From NCBI GenBank assembly GCA_025153775.1, contig JAOALC010000004.1:124001-188000 (forward strand): a stretch of 64,000 bases of DNA. The letters run 5' to 3'. The position numbers and the translations under genes are program-made. Positions 1-8,166 of the stretch are shown in pieces. The DNA is from SAR92 clade bacterium H231 (GTDB lineage: Bacteria; Pseudomonadota; Gammaproteobacteria; Pseudomonadales; Porticoccaceae). The notes under the pieces are model-generated. The model searched no databases and was not told the origin of the DNA. It saw nothing but the letters and a program-made list of their open reading frames with translations. Numbering within the stretch: the first letter of the stretch is position 1; every line of letters begins with the position of its first letter.

Positions 1-489
1 CCCATTAACCAGGCCGCGAAAAATGCAGGGATACAAAACTATCTGCTATTCGCTCTGGCGCGCCAGGAAAGTGCATTTAATGCGACGGCAACTTCCGGAG
101 CCGGTGCCATGGGTCTGATTCAGGTAATGCCGGCCACAGCAAAATCAACGGCAAGAAAACATCGCTTGCCCTATGTCAGCAAGAAACAGCTGCACAAGGC
201 CTCTGTGAACCTGCCTATAGGCTCGAGGTACTACAGCGATCTTCTGCAACGATTTGGCAACAATCGCATTCTGGCCACCGCTGCCTATAATGCGGGTCCC
301 ACCCGCGTGGACCAGTGGTTGCGCAAAACTAATGGCAAGCTCCCTTTCGATGTATGGATGACCCTGATCCCATTTAAAGAGACGCGCAGCTATGTGCGCA
401 ATGTAATGATGTATTCCGCCATTTATTCTCGCAAGCTGGGTATGACACCACCTATGCTGCAGCAACATGAACTGGATAGGCTGCTATGA
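1..489 (+). CDS. Soluble lytic murein transglycosylase, C-terminal part (cut by window edge)
   Basis: The reading frame is open to position 1, so this is the 3' end of a longer gene, not a 126-residue protein starting at the ATG at 109. The visible part is an SLT (lysozyme-like) domain. ARQESAF near residues 21-27 carries the catalytic glutamate, followed by the typical GAMGLIQVMPATA stretch and later AAYNAGPTRVDQWL. The family cleaves the MurNAc-GlcNAc bond of peptidoglycan in the periplasm, forming 1,6-anhydro ends. The missing N-terminus would hold the signal peptide and helical superhelix of Slt70-type enzymes. Family assignment is firm; the exact subfamily is not. Confidence 0.9.
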   Translation, partial: PINQAAKNAGIQNYLLFALARQESAFNATATSGAGAMGLIQVMPATAKSTARKHRLPYVSKKQLHKASVNLPIGSRYYSDLLQRFGNNRILATAAYNAGPTRVDQWLRKTNGKLPFDVWMTLIPFKETRSYVRNVMMYSAIYSRKLGMTPPMLQQHELDRLL

Positions 490-559
490 TGGCAAGTTAC
501 ACTGCAATACTAGCCCACAGAATCCCCTCTGAGGGCAATTCGGGCCCAGGTGTGTCAGA

Positions 560-1363
560 GTGATAGATATTGGTGTAAACCTCTCCAGCAAACGTTTTAA
601 AGGGGATGTAGCTGATGTACTGACCAGAGCTGTAGACGCCAATGTGCTGCAAATGGTACTCACCGGCACTTCGGTAGATGAGAGCCGCGCGGTGCTGTCT
701 ATCTGTGAAGAGTACAGCGACCAGTTTCCCTCCATGCTGTTCGCCACCTGTGGCATCCATCCCCACGATGCCCTGTCCTTCAACACTCAGAGTCTGGATG
801 CTTTGCGCGAACTGGCCCAGCACCCACAGATGGTGGCCATAGGTGAAGCCGGCCTAGACTTTAATCGCAACCTGTCTCCAGCTGCAGCTCAGGAAGCCTG
901 CTTTGAGGCCCAGCTGGAACTGGCAGCCGAACTGCAGTTGCCACTATTTCTTCACGAGCGCGACGCCGCTAAACGCCAGCTGGAAATTCTTAAGAGCTAT
1001 CGCGATGAATTTAATGAGGCAGTGATCCACTGCTTTACTGGGGACAGGAAAACTTTGTTTAGCTATCTGGATATGGACCTGCATATAGGGATAACCGGCT
1101 GGATATGCGATGAGCGCAGAGGTCAGGAACTGCAAAGCCTGGCTAAGAATATCCCTCTGCAGCGGCTGATGATAGAGACAGATGCACCCTATTTGCTGCC
1201 GCGCTCCATTCAGCCCGTGCCTGCAGATCGCCGCAACGAACCGGCGTTTTTATCCTATGTTCTGGCAGGTATTGCTGCAGTGCGGGGGGAAACTGAGCAA
1301 CAGATAGCCAGCGCCACCTGCGCCAATGCCCAGAGATTTTTCAACTTACCCAGCCCAGACTAG
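560..1363 (+). CDS. tatD: TatD family metal-dependent hydrolase/DNase
   Basis: This 267-residue protein has the E. coli TatD layout. It shows the N-terminal DIGVNL motif, GIHPHDA, AIGEAGLDF (metal-ligand Glu), LFLHERDA, HCFTG, and the C-terminal ETDAPYLLPR with the last metal Asp. TatD proteins are TIM-barrel metallohydrolases with 3'-5' exonuclease activity on DNA/RNA and a role in oxidative DNA repair. The start is GTG at 560; no in-frame ATG precedes the conserved DIGVN motif. The stop codon overlaps the stop of the convergent MOSC gene inside a shared CTAG. Confidence 0.93.
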   Translation: MIDIGVNLSSKRFKGDVADVLTRAVDANVLQMVLTGTSVDESRAVLSICEEYSDQFPSMLFATCGIHPHDALSFNTQSLDALRELAQHPQMVAIGEAGLDFNRNLSPAAAQEACFEAQLELAAELQLPLFLHERDAAKRQLEILKSYRDEFNEAVIHCFTGDRKTLFSYLDMDLHIGITGWICDERRGQELQSLAKNIPLQRLMIETDAPYLLPRSIQPVPADRRNEPAFLSYVLAGIAAVRGETEQQIASATCANAQRFFNLPSPD

Positions 1364-1830
1364 GCCTCTTCTATACTGCCACCTGCGGAAATCAGCCCCG
1401 AGCTCTTAATCTGCGCCCTGAGACCGCCCTTGCCCACCAGGTCCGGAAGAATTCGTACACCCAGTCGCTTTTGCAACCCTGCACAGGGCTCGCAAAGCTG
1501 CACCCCATAGCATTGAACACCATCAATGGTAAAATTTTTGCCCACCAGATTATTGAGTTCAATCCCCTCAGTAACCAGATTGCGGCGAAAATCACTGTCA
1601 TGAAACTTATTACCTGTGGCACGGTTAAATGCCTCTATCACCTCTGACTCTATCAGAGTGATCTCCCAATCAGGCTGGCCTTTGAAACTCGATCTATTAG
1701 CGCCTGACTCTGAATAGTAGCGGTCGCCCACTATGCCCTTACCAGCTTTGAGCGAGACCTTTTGATGGCCGCTTACATTATCACCCGCTTTGCGGGCAAT
1801 ATAAATTGCTTTGATTTTAGCTGTGGTCAT
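1360..1830 (-). CDS. MOSC domain protein
   Basis: A 156-residue single-domain protein, ATG at 1830. The pattern GIVGDRYY, ITLIESE, RRNLVTEGIELNNLVGK and the conserved cysteine in LCEPCAGLQKR is that of the MOSC (molybdenum cofactor sulfurase C-terminal) family. MOSC proteins bind or transfer sulfur on molybdenum cofactor, and some act in detoxification of N-hydroxylated compounds. There is no FAD/2Fe-2S extension of the YiiM/YcbX type. It follows the HD-domain gene on the same strand by 15 bases and may be co-transcribed. The substrate is unknown. Confidence 0.85.
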   Translation of the reverse strand: MTTAKIKAIYIARKAGDNVSGHQKVSLKAGKGIVGDRYYSESGANRSSFKGQPDWEITLIESEVIEAFNRATGNKFHDSDFRRNLVTEGIELNNLVGKNFTIDGVQCYGVQLCEPCAGLQKRLGVRILPDLVGKGGLRAQIKSSGLISAGGSIEEA

Positions 1831-1845
1831 AGCTACTCAGTGCCT

Positions 1846-2418
1846 TTAACTAGCCATCAAGTCTTTGTAAATTGAGGTCTTGGGCTGACTAAATACCGAG
1901 CGCACCATGGGCTCGAACAGAGATAATTCCATCTTTGGCATACTGGGGTCAAAAGAGGGATCGTCGTATTTAGCAATAAACCTAGCGGTGCGCTTGAAGT
2001 TTTCGTTATCAGCAAACTGATCGCGCATATTGCGATCGGCACCCAGGAAGTGGAAAAAGTTATAGCCCTGGAAAATAGCATGATGCTTGATCATCCAGTG
2101 ATTCTCTTCTGATACAAATGGCTGCAATATAACTGCTGCCAGGTCGGCATGGTTAGCGCTGCCCAGGGTGTCCCCTATATCATGTAACAGTGCGCAAACT
2201 ATATATTCTTCATCTTCGCCAGCCTCTGCAGCACGATGGGCTGTCTGCAGTGAGTGCTGCAAACGATCCACAGCAAAGCCCCCGTAATCGCCGGTTAATA
2301 GTTCCATATGGGACAGTATGCGATCTGGTAGTTTCTGAAAGAATGCCAGCTGCTCCGGCAAAATAATCTCCCAGTCCTGCGCGGTACTCGCAGACATTTT
2401 GGTAAATGATGCTTTCAT
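1846..2418 (-). CDS. HD domain protein, PhnZ/MIOX-like
   Basis: A 190-residue protein whose HD signature is ALLHDIGDTLG around residues 77-87. It is preceded by QHSLQTAHRA and followed by NHADLA, IKHHA and a late KYDDPSFDP. This array of His/Asp ligands fits a metal-binding HD fold. The spacing recalls the diiron oxygenase branch (PhnZ, myo-inositol oxygenase-like) rather than a nucleotide phosphohydrolase, but this is a judgement by eye. No phosphonate genes lie nearby. Its only close partner is the downstream MOSC gene. Confidence 0.7.
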   Translation of the reverse strand: MKASFTKMSASTAQDWEIILPEQLAFFQKLPDRILSHMELLTGDYGGFAVDRLQHSLQTAHRAAEAGEDEEYIVCALLHDIGDTLGSANHADLAAVILQPFVSEENHWMIKHHAIFQGYNFFHFLGADRNMRDQFADNENFKRTARFIAKYDDPSFDPSMPKMELSLFEPMVRSVFSQPKTSIYKDLMAS

Positions 2419-2523
2419 AATTCCCCTGCCAATTGTGTTCTTATAGTTATTAATGCGGGAGATATTAGCAGGGCTCGGACTGTTTGGCTATCGCCGGAAA
2501 ATGGTCTGCGGTTTGATACACAA

Positions 2524-2550
2524 AGCCTGCTATCCGGCAGATAGCAGGCT
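2524..2550 (-). terminator. Hairpin downstream of the GH3 gene
   Basis: A perfect 10-bp inverted repeat (AGCCTGCTAT / ATAGCAGGCT) with a 7-base loop lies 17 bases after the GH3 stop codon. The U-tract on the minus strand is poor, so it may be an RNA-stabilising hairpin or a weak terminator. Confidence 0.5.
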
Positions 2551-2566
2551 GTGAATTGATAACTTT

Positions 2567-5050
2567 TTAGGCGCCAAGGTCGCAGTACTCAACCAGCTCT
2601 ATGGGAGCATTGGGAATAATGCGCACGTCTCTAATGGTCAGCGCAAAAGACCTGGCTGTGGTCAGCAGAAATGGCGTTGTTACTTTTTCGAGGTCGGCAC
2701 CCACTGCCTTGAAGCATTTCAGACTGATGCCGCGGGTTACCCACTCACCCTCTGGGACAGTGGAAAACATTTTGGTTACATCCTGGCTTCCTGTGCAGGG
2801 CCAGCCACAATCCATACGCTGAAATACCTTACCCTTTGGACGTTTATTGACCTTAAACTCAACCATAACGGCGCCGTTTTTATCTGACATTTCAGACAGA
2901 CTAAGCGCATCATTCACATGCCAAAAGAACTGGCCATCGCGTCGGCCGGACCATTTAACCAGACGGGAATCTTCCTGCACCACACCATCCACGGTGGTCA
3001 CACTGAGATCACCAAATGCGGACTGAGTGTTAGCCCCCTCAACCAGCCGCGACCAGTCACTGCTGTCGCCTACATAGGCTTTAAACGGTGGCCGGTTACT
3101 GCCGCTGAACACAATTTGCGCTGAGGATGCGGACTTGGCCAGCGAGATTTCATTGAGATTGCCCGCAACAAGCTCTCTATCGCCGTAGGCTAGACCCTGG
3201 CCACCAGCCAGCAATAGGTCGGCAACTGGCAGAGACCTATCCTGCTTGTTTAGTTCCGCATTGGGCCAGTCAAAAGATAGCTTGCCGGTAAAATCAAAGC
3301 GCGGCTGCCCCTTGGCATCGGCCACCATTACATCGGCTATACCGCCGCCCTCAGAGCCTGGTAGCCAGGCAACCACGAAGGCATCTGAGCTATTGAGCTC
3401 AGCATTGACCCACAGGGGGCGGCCAGTTAAAAATACGGCTACTACGGGAATATTTTTGTCTTTAAAACTCTGCAAAAGCCTGAGGTCAGACCTGTCACTG
3501 CCCTTGTAGGCCAGCGAATCTACATCCCCCACGCCTTCGGCATAGGGCTCCTCGCCAAATACCACTACGGCAACATCGGGCTTCTTGGTCCAGCTGCCGT
3601 CTGCGCTGAGCTCAGCACTGCTACCAATATTTTCCAGGGCACTGTTAAGGCCAGCATAAATAGAGGTTGCACCGGGAAATTCGCTATTCTTATTTTCAGT
3701 TCCCTGCCAGGTGATAGTCCAACCACCATTCTGCTTGCCAATATTATTAGCGCCATCACCAGTGACCAACACATGCTGCTTGGGTTGCAACGGTAGTAGC
3801 TGATTTTTGTTCTTGAGCAACACAAGCGACTTGCGCACAGCCTCACGAGCTACAGCTCGATGCTCAGGAGCACCTATCAGGGCTTGGTTACCTGCGACTT
3901 TGCGCGTGGATGGAGCACCCTTTTCAAATAGACCAGCGAGGATTTTAACGCGCAGAATACGGCTTACTGCATCATCAATTCTGGACATGGCAATTTCACC
4001 AGACTTAACCTGATCTATGGTATTCAACAACAGAGCCTTCCAGTCTTCCGGCACCATAATCATATCCACGCCAGCATTGATTGAAGCCACACAGCTTTCG
4101 TTGTTACAGCCCTCAACCTGGCCTACACCATTCCAGTCGCTGACTACCAGCCCATCAAAACCCAAGCGCCCTTTCAATACGTCGGTCAGTAGTTGCTTGT
4201 GGCCGTGTAGTTTGAGGCCATTCCAGCTGTTGAACGATGCCATAACAGTCAGTACGCCGGCATCCAGCGCTTTGTAGTAGCCCTGACCATGTTCCTCGAG
4301 CAACTGCTCCAGATCCATGATTACATCGCCCTGATCAATACCTCTGAAGGTACCTCCGTCACCTATAAAGTGTTTGGCTGTACCAATCACTTTCTCTGTG
4401 TTGCTGCGCAACTCGCCAGGCTCACCCTGCATACCCAGAACAATTTCGCCTGCGTAAGAGCGCACAATAGACGACTGGTTGCTGTAACCTTCATAGGTGC
4501 GTCCCCAGCGATTGTCTTTTACAACCGCAACTGTAGGAGCGAATATCCAGTCGATACCTGTAACCGCAACTTCGCGTGCGGTTATCTCGCCAATTTTCTT
4601 CATTAATGCCGGGTCATTAGCAACCCCCAGACCAATATTATGTGGAAACAGGGTGGCTCCGATCACATTGTTGTGTCCATGAACCGCATCTGTACCCCAA
4701 ACCAGTGGGATACCGGCACCGCCGCCACTGCGATCCAGAGAAGCATGATAATAGCTATCGGCTAGCTGCAGCCAGTCATCGACACTGGAGGCCTTGTTTC
4801 TGTGGGGGAAGGAACCACCACCATTGAGCACAGAACCCAGATGGTATTTGGTGACATCTTCCGGAGTGACCCATTTGATTTCGCCCTGAATCATCTGGCC
4901 CACTTTCTGCTCTAGAGTCATGCCCTGCAAAATGCTCTGAATCTGCGCCTCAACGTCTTTATCGGCCATAGCGCTGGGAGCGGACAGACCAAAAAATAAT
5001 ACCAGCACAGCCTTAAGTACCAGTTTGGCAGACTTTAATTTCACCCACAT
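2567..5050 (-). CDS. Secreted GH3 beta-glucosidase / exo-1,3/1,4-beta-glucan glucohydrolase
   Basis: An 827-residue protein with a signal peptide (hydrophobic residues 10-24, cleavage likely after AMA at 29). The GH3 N-domain spans about 50-375. It shows KHFIGDGGT and GLVVSDWNGVGQ, in which Asp305 is the expected nucleophile. The GH3 C-domain spans about 410-640, with FGEEPYAEGVGD near the acid/base position. The last ~170 residues match the beta-sandwich C-terminal module of ExoP-type glucanases. Such enzymes release glucose from laminari- or cello-oligosaccharides in the periplasm or on the surface. It is followed on the minus strand by a hairpin. The adjacent LytS/LytTR pair might regulate it, but that rests on position alone. 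Confidence 0.92.
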   Translation of the reverse strand: MWVKLKSAKLVLKAVLVLFFGLSAPSAMADKDVEAQIQSILQGMTLEQKVGQMIQGEIKWVTPEDVTKYHLGSVLNGGGSFPHRNKASSVDDWLQLADSYYHASLDRSGGGAGIPLVWGTDAVHGHNNVIGATLFPHNIGLGVANDPALMKKIGEITAREVAVTGIDWIFAPTVAVVKDNRWGRTYEGYSNQSSIVRSYAGEIVLGMQGEPGELRSNTEKVIGTAKHFIGDGGTFRGIDQGDVIMDLEQLLEEHGQGYYKALDAGVLTVMASFNSWNGLKLHGHKQLLTDVLKGRLGFDGLVVSDWNGVGQVEGCNNESCVASINAGVDMIMVPEDWKALLLNTIDQVKSGEIAMSRIDDAVSRILRVKILAGLFEKGAPSTRKVAGNQALIGAPEHRAVAREAVRKSLVLLKNKNQLLPLQPKQHVLVTGDGANNIGKQNGGWTITWQGTENKNSEFPGATSIYAGLNSALENIGSSAELSADGSWTKKPDVAVVVFGEEPYAEGVGDVDSLAYKGSDRSDLRLLQSFKDKNIPVVAVFLTGRPLWVNAELNSSDAFVVAWLPGSEGGGIADVMVADAKGQPRFDFTGKLSFDWPNAELNKQDRSLPVADLLLAGGQGLAYGDRELVAGNLNEISLAKSASSAQIVFSGSNRPPFKAYVGDSSDWSRLVEGANTQSAFGDLSVTTVDGVVQEDSRLVKWSGRRDGQFFWHVNDALSLSEMSDKNGAVMVEFKVNKRPKGKVFQRMDCGWPCTGSQDVTKMFSTVPEGEWVTRGISLKCFKAVGADLEKVTTPFLLTTARSFALTIRDVRIIPNAPIELVEYCDLGA

Positions 5051-5296
5051 AGTTGCAACTCTCTAAATTGATTCTTTAAAAATTACCTGAAAAAACCCAA
5101 CTTTCATCCACCAATCTGGTGATTGACGCCGATGGCCAGATATTGGTTTCAGGGCACGCAGAATCAAGGTTAATGACTAGAGAAAAGGTTGACATGCAGA
5201 GGATGCAAGGGGAAGTGCAGTTGCGGCAACCGGCTTGTACATTGCGATAAAGCGGGTCTGGCAGCTTATTTTTGCCGAGCTAGACTCCGCCGCGTT
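5051..5296. other. Intergenic region between the GH3 and LytTR genes
   Basis: About 250 bases upstream of the GH3 gene and downstream of the LytTR regulator. It should hold the GH3 promoter. I see no convincing operator, direct-repeat LytTR site or RNA structure. Confidence 0.4.
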
Positions 5297-6103
5297 TTAT
5301 TGGAAGAGGTTGCGGATAGACTCGCGATAATTGCGGCTCACTTTTAAGGAGCCTCCATCCGAGAGATGAAGCAAGCTACCACCTTTTTGCAGCGGTGTTA
5401 CGCTGACCACTCGCTCCACATTGACTATGGTAGATCTGTGTATTTGCACAAACAGCTTGTCATCCAACTTGGCCTTCAACTCTCGCAATGTGCTTCTAAT
5501 GACGTGGGTCTCTCCTGCCGCATGAACACACATATAGTCTCCAGCAGCATCAACCCAATCAATATCATCAAAGGGGATGACCTTAACCACACCAGAGTCG
5601 CGCACTAGCAGCTTGCGCTTCATGCCATCGGGCAGACTTTCACTTCTGCTATCTCCGGGCTTATCTGCTGCCATGCGCTTAGAGATAGCATCAATGGCGC
5701 CGATTAGCGGTGTTTTAAAGTTAGTACCAGACTGGCTTTTTAGCCGATCCAGTGCCCGATCAACCGAGCGTCGAATGCGCTCCTCGTCCAAGGGCTTTAA
5801 TACATAGTCCACAGCATGAAGATCAAAAGCATCCACGGCATACTGATTAAAGGCGGTCACAAAGATCGCCATAGGCATAATGTCAGACTGCAAAGTCTTA
5901 ACTACCTCAAAGCCATTCATGCCTGGCATCTGAATATCTAAAAATAATAACTGGGGCCGCAACTCTAATGTAGTAGCCACAGCCTCTTTACCATTGGAGC
6001 ACTCTGCGACCACCTCAACATCATCAAAAGATGCCAGCAACAGACGCAAAAACTCTCGCGCCAGGGGCTCGTCATCAACTATTACTGTTCTCAATTTCTG
6101 CAT
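5297..6103 (-). CDS. LytTR-type response regulator
   Basis: A 268-residue regulator. The receiver domain (residues 1-120) has the acidic pair VDDEP near residue 9, the phosphoacceptor Asp56 in LLFLDIQMPGMNG, and the conserved Lys in YVLKPLD. A linker of ~45 residues follows. The C-terminal LytTR DNA-binding domain (about 165-265) contains DIDWVDAAGDYMCVHA and FVQIHRSTIVNVERV. It is the cognate partner of the sensor kinase 17 bases upstream on the same strand, as in AlgR/FimS and LytR/LytS pairs. The target genes are unknown; the GH3 gene directly downstream is a candidate. Confidence 0.92.
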   Translation of the reverse strand: MQKLRTVIVDDEPLAREFLRLLLASFDDVEVVAECSNGKEAVATTLELRPQLLFLDIQMPGMNGFEVVKTLQSDIMPMAIFVTAFNQYAVDAFDLHAVDYVLKPLDEERIRRSVDRALDRLKSQSGTNFKTPLIGAIDAISKRMAADKPGDSRSESLPDGMKRKLLVRDSGVVKVIPFDDIDWVDAAGDYMCVHAAGETHVIRSTLRELKAKLDDKLFVQIHRSTIVNVERVVSVTPLQKGGSLLHLSDGGSLKVSRNYRESIRNLFQ

Positions 6104-6120
6104 AATCAGTCTTTTGTTGG

Positions 6121-7260
6121 TTACTTGGGCTGCTTGTCTAAGGGCATGCGCATGTAGACATTGAGCCCTGAGGGTTTGGCGCGTTCCAGCCGGAACTTGT
6201 AGTTGTCACCATAAAACTCATGCAATCTATCTATAGTATTTCTCAGTCCGACCCCCACTGCATCTGGCTCAATCTGATAATTTTCTAGTCCAGGCCCAGT
6301 GTCGGTCACTTCTATCTCTACAAACTCCCCATCCAGTCTGGCAGCAATAACTAACTTACCACCAGCCTCTGAAGGTGCAATAGCATACTTGATTGCATTT
6401 TCAATCAGGGGTTGCAGTATTAAACTTGGCACCAAAACAGTACTGGCCTCGGGCTGAATGTCAAACTCCAGCTCCAGTCGATCACCAAAGCGAGTTTGCT
6501 CAATATTAAGATACAGCCTTAGCGCATCCAACTCCTGCTCCAAACTGACCCTTTTAATGGGGTCATTATCCAGAGAGTAGCGCAAGAAGTCGCTGAGCTG
6601 CACGATCATACTGTTTGCTGTGGATGATTTTTTAATCTGAACCAGAGCAGATATAGCATTCAGCGTGTTAAACAAAAAATGAGGATTGAGCTGATAGCGC
6701 AGCATTTTTAGTTGGGCTTCATGGGCAATTGTCTCAGCCCTGGAGCGGCGCAACTGTTGCTCTTTATTCTCAGCGGCCACCATCAGCAGCGTTTCATGTT
6801 CCTTCTGTAGCAGCTGATAGTATTTCACACCGTGATAAAAAGCCACCCAGCACACAAAGATCAAAATTGAACCAAATAACCAGCCGCCAAAATCAGACCA
6901 TAGATCTGACTCACCCGTCATGGCCATAAAGGTGGTCATGCGCAATATTGTCCACACCAGTGAACAGCCTAGTACCCCGGCAATGGCCGCAGAAATACGG
7001 AAGACTCCGCTGTCGTACCAGAAGTAGTGAAAAACCCAGCGCAGTGGCCAGGACACTAGCACACCCAGTGCCGACTGCAATATTGTATGGGCTATATAGG
7101 CCGCACCCTGCTGGTTATACCATAGGGTTAAACTCAAAAAACTGATTAGCGACAACCCGAACCAACCGACAAACTGTAATATCCAAAACTGATAATTACT
7201 GTTGCGATACAGGGTCCCTATAAAGGGGGGATAATTAGATTCCATCGACGATTCAGCCAT
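6121..7260 (-). CDS. LytS/AlgZ-type sensor histidine kinase
   Basis: A 379-residue membrane kinase. Four hydrophobic segments fill residues 25-150 with no recognisable sensing domain. The His_kinase (PF06580-type) block follows with the phosphoacceptor His in LRYQLNPHFLFNTLNAIS near residue 195. The C-terminal HATPase has NAIKYAI (N box), DTGPGL and GVGLRNT. It pairs with the downstream LytTR regulator, separated by 17 bases. In AlgZ/FimS relatives the His phosphorylates the LytTR partner. The signal is not predictable from the sequence. Confidence 0.9.
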   Translation of the reverse strand: MAESSMESNYPPFIGTLYRNSNYQFWILQFVGWFGLSLISFLSLTLWYNQQGAAYIAHTILQSALGVLVSWPLRWVFHYFWYDSGVFRISAAIAGVLGCSLVWTILRMTTFMAMTGESDLWSDFGGWLFGSILIFVCWVAFYHGVKYYQLLQKEHETLLMVAAENKEQQLRRSRAETIAHEAQLKMLRYQLNPHFLFNTLNAISALVQIKKSSTANSMIVQLSDFLRYSLDNDPIKRVSLEQELDALRLYLNIEQTRFGDRLELEFDIQPEASTVLVPSLILQPLIENAIKYAIAPSEAGGKLVIAARLDGEFVEIEVTDTGPGLENYQIEPDAVGVGLRNTIDRLHEFYGDNYKFRLERAKPSGLNVYMRMPLDKQPK

Positions 7261-7422
7261 AGTCCAAATCTGCTTGTGTCATTATTGATTATTTGATTCG
7301 CCAGCCGAACCAAAGGACCGTAAAATAGCATAAACACTAGCGCAAGGGTATGTTTTAGCCCTGCTTCCACAATCTGCCAGGTCGTTGATGATCTGTTTAG
7401 CGGCCCTACCAAAGTATCAGTC

Positions 7423-8052
7423 ATGCCCCAGCCAAACAATTCGCAAAACGCTCACTATATAGAACATTTGGGTATTAAAGCCCTAAAATCATCTCACCCA
7501 GGAGTGCGTCGGCTAAAGCGTCAGCAGCAAGGACACAGCGCCCATGGTAACAAGGTATGGCGATCTAGCTTTGTGCTGATGGATTATTTAAGCACCTACC
7601 CACCAGCGCCCAAATCCCGCGTGCTGGATATTGGCTGCGGCTGGGGCTTAACCGGGCTATTTCTGGCCAAACAATATGCCACCGAGGTTACCGGAATTGA
7701 TATAGATGACTCTGTGGCGCCTTTCCTGGCACTGCAGGCTGAGATTAACCAGTGCGCAATGGCTTTCCAGGCTCGGGGGTTTGAGACCCTTACCAGCGAT
7801 GAGCTATCAGGTTATCAAACTATTATTGGCACAGATATTTGTTTTTGGGACGAGCTGACCGAGCCATTATTTGACCTGCTAAAGCTTGCGATTAGCGCGG
7901 GGGTGGAGAGAATTATTATCGCCGACCCGGGCCGACCACCTTTTTGGGATCTGGTTGACAGGTCTGCTGAAACCCTAGATGCATCTGTGGTTACCCGACG
8001 TATTTACGAACCCTGGAAAACAGAAAAATATATGCTGGTCCTACAGAGCTGA
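7423..8052 (+). CDS. Class I SAM-dependent methyltransferase
   Basis: A 209-residue Rossmann methyltransferase. The SAM-binding motif I is RVLDIGCGWGLTGLFLA around residues 66-82, followed by the acidic VTGIDID and later GTDICFWDELTEPLFDLL. The layout resembles small lysine or nicotinamide N-methyltransferase-like (METTL/ETFB-KMT) proteins. The protein or metabolite substrate is unknown. It is transcribed divergently from the sensor kinase and converges with the repeat lipoprotein gene across a bidirectional terminator. Confidence 0.82.
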   Translation: MPQPNNSQNAHYIEHLGIKALKSSHPGVRRLKRQQQGHSAHGNKVWRSSFVLMDYLSTYPPAPKSRVLDIGCGWGLTGLFLAKQYATEVTGIDIDDSVAPFLALQAEINQCAMAFQARGFETLTSDELSGYQTIIGTDICFWDELTEPLFDLLKLAISAGVERIIIADPGRPPFWDLVDRSAETLDASVVTRRIYEPWKTEKYMLVLQS

Positions 8053-8090
8053 TCAGGACATTTAATTACAGCAGAAAAGTCTCGGCCTAC

Positions 8091-8130
8091 AAATAAAAAT
8101 GCCGAGCATAGCTCAGCATTTTTATTTTTT
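8091..8130. terminator. Bidirectional terminator between convergent genes
   Basis: A 12-bp perfect stem (8091-8102 with 8116-8127) has A-rich and T-rich arms and a small inner GAGC/GCTC stem. The run of T on each exit side gives intrinsic termination for both the methyltransferase (+) and the lipoprotein (-). Confidence 0.85.
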
Positions 8131-8166
8131 TAGACTGCTACATTTGTAGCATGCTTAATAACCATA

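Noticed and set aside
1846-2418. HD protein as a phosphonate-degrading PhnZ
   Set aside because: Ligand pattern is suggestive only, and no PhnY or other phosphonate genes are present.
7218-7439. 73-codon minus-strand frame overlapping the kinase start
   Set aside because: It overlaps the starts of two well-supported divergent genes and has no family resemblance.
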